Positions 60,012 to 64,000 of a stretch of DNA of 64,000 bases are shown here, in pieces. The notes beneath the pieces were generated by a model. That model made no database searches. It saw nothing but the letters and a program-made list of their open reading frames with translations, and had not been told where the DNA came from. The stretch is from an uncultured Azohydromonas sp. Lineage in GTDB: Bacteria > Pseudomonadota > Gammaproteobacteria > Burkholderiales > Burkholderiaceae_C. A program made the translations under genes and the position numbers. The DNA lies in NCBI RefSeq assembly GCF_937926365.1, contig NZ_CALAOH010000209.1:7101-71100 (forward strand), given 5' to 3'. How positions within the stretch are numbered: position 1 is the first letter of the stretch; each line of letters starts with the position of its first letter.

Positions 60012-60041
60012 ATGTGCGTCAAATTATAATTGAACGCACAT
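60012..60041 (+). promoter_or_regulatory. Promoter overlapped by an inverted repeat before the RHH gene
   Basis: Arms ATGTGCGT (60012-60019) and ACGCACAT (60034-60041) flank CAAATTATAATTGA, which holds a perfect TATAAT at 60025-60030, a sigma-70 -10 box. TGTTAA at 60002-60007 is a weak -35 with a 17-bp spacer. A dimeric repressor binding the arms would cover the -10 box; the start codon is at 60062. Confidence 0.65.
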
Positions 60042-60061
60042 AAAACCGCATCCGAAACGCC

Positions 60062-60259
60062 ATGGAACAGAAGACGGCACGCTTGACCGTGCTCATCGAT
60101 CCGGCCAAGAAACGCGCTTTCGAACAACTGTGCGCGCAGCAGGACAAGACGCCGTCGCAGGTGGTGCGCCAGCTCATCCGGGACTACCTGAAGGCGCATG
60201 GCGTGGCGTGGCAGCCAAGTGGCATGGAGGCCAACGCTGCCGAGGACAGGGAAAGCTGA
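60062..60259 (+). CDS. Ribbon-helix-helix (CopG/Arc-type) regulator, probably autoregulated
   Basis: 65 residues: MEQKTARLTVLIDPAKKRAFEQLCAQQDKTPSQVVRQLIRDYLKAHGV. A beta strand (ARLTVLIDP) with alternating residues is followed by two helices, the second with the turn KTPSQVVRQLIRDYL, as in RHH DNA-binding proteins. The promoter upstream contains an inverted repeat over the -10 box, so autorepression is likely; the divergent DUF1275 gene may share control. A stem-loop with a T run follows at 60306. It lacks a toxin partner next to it, so it is probably a stand-alone repressor rather than an antitoxin. Confidence 0.8.
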   Translation: MEQKTARLTVLIDPAKKRAFEQLCAQQDKTPSQVVRQLIRDYLKAHGVAWQPSGMEANAAEDRES

Positions 60260-60305
60260 GCTCCCGCCCACGACACCACCCCCATGCCGTTGCCCGCGCA
60301 CCGGC

Positions 60306-60337
60306 AAGCCCGGCTACGCCTGCCGGCCGGGCTTTTT
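60306..60337 (+). terminator. Intrinsic terminator of the RHH gene
   Basis: Stem AAGCCCGGC (60306-60314) / GCCGGGCTT (60326-60334), 11-base loop, followed directly by a TTTTT run. 46 bp after the RHH stop codon. Confidence 0.85.
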
Positions 60338-60369
60338 CCTTTCCTGACTGATCGAGGCGTGGAGCTTTG

Positions 60370-60975
60370 GTGAAACGCCGCCACCTGGCCGGCGTGACGG
60401 ACGAGCTCTGGCTCGAAGCCGTGCGGCTGCATGACGACGCCAGCCTGGCCGCGCAGCCCATCGCGCAGTTGCAGCCCGCGCAGCAGATGGCGATGTTGCT
60501 ACACCGCGTGGAGCGCTACGGTGCCCTGATCAGCCGCCGTGCCGGGCGCGAGGCGCTGTCGCCCACGCAGGCCGCGCAGCAGGTGTGCCTGGGAGCGGAC
60601 GGCCGTCCCGACATGGTGGGCGCGCTGCTGCTCAAGGTGATGAGCCTGTATCCGCCGGGCAGCTACGTCTCGCTGGCCAGCAACGAGGTCGGCATCGTGC
60701 TGGCCCGGGGCGACCACGTGCGCCAGCCCATCGTGGCCGCGCTGCGCAACGCCCAGGGCATGACCATGGCCGAGCCGCGGCTGCGCTACACCGCCCAGGC
60801 GCAGTCGGCCGTGCGCGCGGCGCTGCGCCCGAGCGAGGTCAGCACCGATCCGCCGCTGGCCAAGCTGCAGGAGCTGCGCTCGTTCCTGCGCTCGGCACAG
60901 GCGGTTTCGCCCCCTGCCGCGCCCGCGGCCAACAGCGCGCAGGCCCCGGCGACCGGGACTGCGAGCGGGGGCTGA
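60370..60975 (+). CDS. Remnant of an HD-GYP-type protein: C-terminal part without the HD motif
   Basis: About 201 residues starting at GTG 60370 (or TTG 60367); an in-frame stop at 60349 prevents a longer reading. The sequence matches what follows the HD domain in HD-GYP phosphodiesterases: LAGVTDELWLEAVRLHDD, AQQMAMLLHRVERYGALISRR, SPTQAAQQVCLG, and DMVGALLLKVMSLYPPGSYVSLASNEVGIVLARGDHVRQPIVAALRNAQGMTMAEP. The usual HHE..DGSGYP metal-binding loop is absent: LHDDASLAAQPIAQ stands where HHE begins. So it cannot be an active c-di-GMP phosphodiesterase by that site; it is either a decayed gene or a new non-catalytic protein. It ends 66 bp from the convergent M50 gene. Confidence 0.6.
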   Translation: MKRRHLAGVTDELWLEAVRLHDDASLAAQPIAQLQPAQQMAMLLHRVERYGALISRRAGREALSPTQAAQQVCLGADGRPDMVGALLLKVMSLYPPGSYVSLASNEVGIVLARGDHVRQPIVAALRNAQGMTMAEPRLRYTAQAQSAVRAALRPSEVSTDPPLAKLQELRSFLRSAQAVSPPAAPAANSAQAPATGTASGG

Positions 60976-61041
60976 GGGGCTCCGCCCTCTTCTGCGGCGC
61001 ATGGGGTAAACCGCGCATCCCCTGCCTTCTTTCCCCGCTCC

Positions 61042-63174
61042 CTAAAACCCCGCTTCCCTCCAGAACGCCCCCACCGCCGCGCGCAGGTAGGGCCAGCCCG
61101 GGGCGGCCCAGTCGCCGGCGATGACGACCCGGCCGCGCCAGGCCTGCTTCGCCAGCGCGCCGGCGTCGCCCGTGAGCTTGAACGTCACGCGGTAGACGCC
61201 GTGCTCCGGGTAGAGCTGCCCGCGCTTCTCCCGCACCAGCACCGTGCCGCCCTGCGGCGCGCTCAGCTCCCCTTCGGGCAACGTGCGCGCGGCATCGGCC
61301 TCCACGCCCGCCACCTCCAGCGCCACGAAGGGGCCCTCCAGCCCGTCGGCGTAGAAGCGGGCGCGGTGCCCCGGCGCCACGCGCGCCACGTCCTCGCCAT
61401 CCAGGTAGGCCACCACCGTCTGGCCCTTGTCCGACACCACCCGCGCCAGCGGCTCCCGCGCCGTCAGCCAGTCGCCCGGGCGCATGTCGGGGTCCAGGTC
61501 GCGCAGCACGCCGTCGAAGGGCGCCATGGGCGCGTAGAGCGCGGCATCGGCCTCGATGGTGGCCCACTCGGCCTCGGCGGTCGCCAGCTCCTCCTGCAGC
61601 ACCTGCCATTGCGCGCGCAACTCCGCGTCGAAGGTGCCGGCCGAGACCTGCCAGCGCAGCCGCCGCAGCTTGGCCGCCACGCTGCGGCGGCGCCCCTCCA
61701 GGTCGGCCGCTTCCAGTTCCATGAGCACCGTACCGGCGGCCACACGGGCGCCCTCGGCCACCGGCAGCGCCTTCACCTGCGCATGCGCCGGGGCATACAC
61801 GACGTACTGATCCACCGGTTTGAGCAGCGCGCCGGCGCTGATGCGCGTGGGCAGCGGCACCGCCATCAGCAGCGCCAGCGTCGCGAACACGCCGAAGCTG
61901 GCCCAGGCGCGGCGACTGGACCTCAATTGCGGCCAGCGCTCGCGCCAGGCCTTGAATTCGTGGAAGAAGGGCATGAGCACGAACCAGACGATTTCGACGA
62001 TGAACAGCAGGATCCCCACCGCCTTGATGAAGAAGGCGTAGACCAGCACCGCGATGCCCAGGAACACCACCAGGCGGTAGATCCAGGTGGCCCAGGCGAA
62101 CAGGATCAGCCCCATGTGGCGCCGGTGCCCGAAGTGCTCGGGCACCGGCTCGCGCAGCTTGAACAGCCGCTCGCGCAGGTCCCAGCGCGCCAGTGCGAAG
62201 GCGCGCGCGTGCAGGTTGGGCATCTCCAGCCAGTCGGACAGCAGGAAGTAGCCGTCGAAGCGCATGAAGGGGCTGGCGTTGATGATCACGGTCGTGACCC
62301 AGGTGGTGGTCGCCAGCAGGAAGGCGATGGAGCGCGCCGTCCCGTCCGGCAGCAGCCCCCACGCCAGCGTCGCCCACACCGCGATGGTCAGCTCCGTCAG
62401 CACCCCGGCCCCGGCCACCTGCAGCCGCTGGCGCCGCCGGGTGAGCTTCCACACCTCGTTGGTGTCGGTGTAGGCCACCGGCCACAGCACCAGGAAGGCC
62501 ACGCCCATGGTCGGCACGCGACAGCCCAGCCGCTTGGCGGTGAAGGCGTGCCCCAGCTCGTGCAGCACTTTCACCACCGCCAGCGCCAGGCCGTAGGCCG
62601 CCATGCCCGACCAGCTGAAGGTGTCCACCAGCGTGGCGGCGAAGACCTCGCCGTTGCGATGGACCTGCGCCAGCCCCAGCACCAGCGCCGCCAGCGTCAG
62701 CCACCAGAACGGCGCCGACCAGAAGAAGCCCAGGCGCGGCGCCCAGCGCGTGAGCCAGCGGTCGGGCCGTACCAGCGGAATGCGGAAGAACAGGTAGTTG
62801 TGCAGCAGCCGCTGGCCCAGCGTGCCGCGGCGCTGGTGCAGCCGCTGCGCCATCTCGCGCGCCGCGCCCGGTGCCACGCGCAGCAGCTGGTTCTCGTGCA
62901 GGAAGCGCAGCACCGCCTCCATGTCCGAGGGCTCCAGGGCCAGCGTGGTGTCGCGCCGCACGGCGGCCAGGATCGCGTGCGGATCGCCCATGTGCCAGCG
63001 GCTGAGCACCTCGAAGGTCGGCCAGTCGAGTTGGAAGAACAGGTTGCGCACCGGGTCGTGCAGCGTGTGGCTGGGCTGGCCGTCGCGCAACACCGGCCCG
63101 GGCAGCAGGTGCAGTTCCTCGCGCAAGGGCGGCAGCCCGCGCGGCGCCGGCGCGGCCGTCATCGGCGGCTGCAT
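61042..63174 (-). CDS. Chimeric membrane protein: PqqD-like region, M50 (site-2-protease-like) metallopeptidase, HlyD adaptor
   Basis: 710 residues. About 1-115 is soluble and resembles peptide-binding PqqD-like regions (LRDGQPSHTLHDPVRNLFFQLDWPTFEVLSRW). About 150-440 is a multi-helix M50 module with HELGH (205-209) and a second motif SPFMRFDGYFLLSDWLEMPN, Asp307 in FDG. From about 450 the chain has a biotinyl/HlyD-like part (GALLKPVDQYVVYAPAHAQVKALPVAEGARVAAGTVLMELEAADLEGRRRSVAAKL) with coiled-coil helices and a barrel. This build occurs in peptide- or protein-export loci, where the M50 domain may process the cargo. The start ATG overlaps the stop of the HlyD gene by one base. Cargo and ABC partner lie outside the window, if present. 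Confidence 0.8.
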   Translation of the reverse strand: MQPPMTAAPAPRGLPPLREELHLLPGPVLRDGQPSHTLHDPVRNLFFQLDWPTFEVLSRWHMGDPHAILAAVRRDTTLALEPSDMEAVLRFLHENQLLRVAPGAAREMAQRLHQRRGTLGQRLLHNYLFFRIPLVRPDRWLTRWAPRLGFFWSAPFWWLTLAALVLGLAQVHRNGEVFAATLVDTFSWSGMAAYGLALAVVKVLHELGHAFTAKRLGCRVPTMGVAFLVLWPVAYTDTNEVWKLTRRRQRLQVAGAGVLTELTIAVWATLAWGLLPDGTARSIAFLLATTTWVTTVIINASPFMRFDGYFLLSDWLEMPNLHARAFALARWDLRERLFKLREPVPEHFGHRRHMGLILFAWATWIYRLVVFLGIAVLVYAFFIKAVGILLFIVEIVWFVLMPFFHEFKAWRERWPQLRSSRRAWASFGVFATLALLMAVPLPTRISAGALLKPVDQYVVYAPAHAQVKALPVAEGARVAAGTVLMELEAADLEGRRRSVAAKLRRLRWQVSAGTFDAELRAQWQVLQEELATAEAEWATIEADAALYAPMAPFDGVLRDLDPDMRPGDWLTAREPLARVVSDKGQTVVAYLDGEDVARVAPGHRARFYADGLEGPFVALEVAGVEADAARTLPEGELSAPQGGTVLVREKRGQLYPEHGVYRVTFKLTGDAGALAKQAWRGRVVIAGDWAAPGWPYLRAAVGAFWREAGF

Positions 63175-64000
63175 CACAGCCCCAGGGTCTGGCGGATGGC
63201 GGCCAGCGGCCGGCGCAGCATCCAGTACGCCAGCGGCGCCCAGTGCCCGCCGACCTTGGCTGTGCCCTTGAGGCCCACGCGCTGGTCGGTAGCGCCTTCG
63301 AGCGTGGCGCGCAGCCGGTAGGCGTAGCTGCCGTCGGGGCGCGGCACGGCCTCGTGCGAGACGTAGCGCACCCGGGCCGCGAGCGAGTCCAGCGGGCTGG
63401 CCGCCAGGTACAGGCTCACCGGCGCGGCCTCGGGCAGCGGGATGGCGTCGCTCAGCGGCACCCAGGCCTCGACCTCGATGTCCCCGGGCGCGGCCACGCG
63501 CAGGATGCGCTCGCCGGTCTGCACCGGCTTGCCGATCCACTCGGTGGGGTCGTCGAAGAGCGCGATGCCGTCCTGCGGCGCCACCACGCGCGAGCGCTCC
63601 AGCAGGCTGCGCAGGTAGTCGGCCTCGGCGCGCTTTTCCTCGATCTTTCCCTGCAGCAGCGCCAGCTGCGCCTTGGACTTGAGGTCCGACACGGCCTGCT
63701 GCGCGTACTGGCGGTACTCGGTCTCGGCGGTGGCCAGGTTCTGCGCCGCCACCTCGGCGCGGGCCTGCAGCTGGGCCTCGTCGAAGGTGAACAGCAGCTG
63801 CCCGGCCTGGACCTGCTCGTTCGGCCGCACGTGGAACTGCCCCACCACGCCGTCGATGGGCGCGCGCACCACGGCTGGATGCGCAGGGACCAACTCGCCC
63901 GGCGCCAGCACCGACAGCCGCACCGGGCACACCATCACCGCCAGCGCCGCCGCGGCGGCCAGCACGCGGCGCCGGCGCCACCACGGGCGCCCGGGGCGGC
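63174..64000 (-). CDS. HlyD-family membrane fusion protein, partial (N-terminus beyond right edge)
   Basis: At least 275 residues, open at the right edge (the frame is still readable as RPGRPWWRRRRVLAAAAALAVMVCPV before the adaptor part). An N-terminal membrane helix is followed by the lipoyl/biotinyl half GELVPAHPAVVRAPIDGVVGQFHVRPNEQVQAGQLLFTFDEAQLQ, a coiled coil (about RAEVAAQNLATAETEYRQYAQQAVSDLKSKAQLALLQGKIEEKRAEADYLRSLLERS) and the beta barrel (GIALFDDPTEWIGKPVQTGERILRVAAPGDIEVEAW). It links an inner-membrane exporter to an outer-membrane channel. The stop codon overlaps the ATG of the M50 chimera by one base, so the two are translationally coupled. Confidence 0.85.
   Translation of the reverse strand, partial: RPGRPWWRRRRVLAAAAALAVMVCPVRLSVLAPGELVPAHPAVVRAPIDGVVGQFHVRPNEQVQAGQLLFTFDEAQLQARAEVAAQNLATAETEYRQYAQQAVSDLKSKAQLALLQGKIEEKRAEADYLRSLLERSRVVAPQDGIALFDDPTEWIGKPVQTGERILRVAAPGDIEVEAWVPLSDAIPLPEAAPVSLYLAASPLDSLAARVRYVSHEAVPRPDGSYAYRLRATLEGATDQRVGLKGTAKVGGHWAPLAYWMLRRPLAAIRQTLGL

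Noticed and set aside
1..64000. tRNA, rRNA, CRISPR, prophage or insertion-sequence genes
   Set aside because: No cloverleaf, repeat-spacer array, transposase or integrase was recognised by eye; a dedicated search (tRNAscan-SE, Infernal) could still find small RNAs.

Overview
The window is high-GC bacterial chromosome from a betaproteobacterium, most likely order Burkholderiales, family Comamonadaceae (Ramlibacter/Variovorax type). This is inferred from the protein families, the gene neighbourhoods (acyl-CoA degradation operon, vanillate/protocatechuate 4,5-cleavage genes, NorCBQD, SelO) and a dispersed inverted repeat with a CGTTCG...CGAACG core. No rRNA, tRNA, CRISPR array, insertion sequence or phage gene was recognised. 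Coding density is high and genes lie on both strands.

Layout. 0.1-5.6 kb: a small membrane protein, a soluble-type hybrid histidine kinase, cobyric acid synthase, a DedA protein and a hypothetical. 5.7-9.6 kb: a GT1-type glycosyltransferase divergent from a CrtW-like carotenoid ketolase, then a TauE-type permease divergent from a LysR regulator. 9.6-17.3 kb: a fatty-acid module read leftward: FadL porin, terminator, TetR regulator behind a 14-bp palindrome, acyl-CoA dehydrogenase, FadN-type bifunctional enzyme, thiolase. 17.6-25.4 kb: PAP2 phosphatase; two homologous membrane-anchored small proteins; a coupled PNPOx-like gene and a PNPOx-GAF sensor gene; a 2-oxoacid dehydrogenase E1 pair overlapping a small oxidase-like membrane protein; and a secreted protein. 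25.6-28 kb: 2-oxoglutarate semialdehyde dehydrogenase and a YidB/DUF937 protein.

28.3-34.9 kb is a six-gene sulfur-scavenging locus: two DszC/SfnB-like flavin enzymes, one DszA/NtaA-like flavin monooxygenase, and a MetQNI-type ABC importer. It is complemented at 47.8-52.1 kb by a third DszC-like enzyme, SsuD, an amidohydrolase and a malate/lactate-type dehydrogenase. 34.9-38.6 kb holds a second hybrid histidine kinase and SelO. 38.8-44.0 kb is a nitric oxide reductase operon: a 42-residue membrane peptide, a diheme NorC, NorB, NorQ and NorD. 44.0-47.7 kb: GdhA with a TTG start, a GlxA-type AraC regulator and a divergent methyltransferase.

52.1-56.7 kb is a leftward aromatic operon: AAHS-type transporter, VanA-like Rieske oxygenase, LigA, LigB and an alpha/beta hydrolase. 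It would take up an aromatic acid such as vanillate, demethylate it to protocatechuate and open the ring. 57.1-61 kb: a DUF2239 gene behind tandem palindromes, a CPA2 antiporter, a DUF1275 protein, a ribbon-helix-helix protein behind a probable operator-promoter, and a remnant of an HD-GYP protein. 61-64 kb: the start of an export locus, a PqqD-like/M50 protease/HlyD chimera coupled to a HlyD adaptor that runs off the right edge.

The least explained parts are the M50-HlyD locus, the PNPOx-GAF cluster with its duplicated partner protein, the diheme NorC with its upstream peptide, and several perfect palindromes in intergenic regions.
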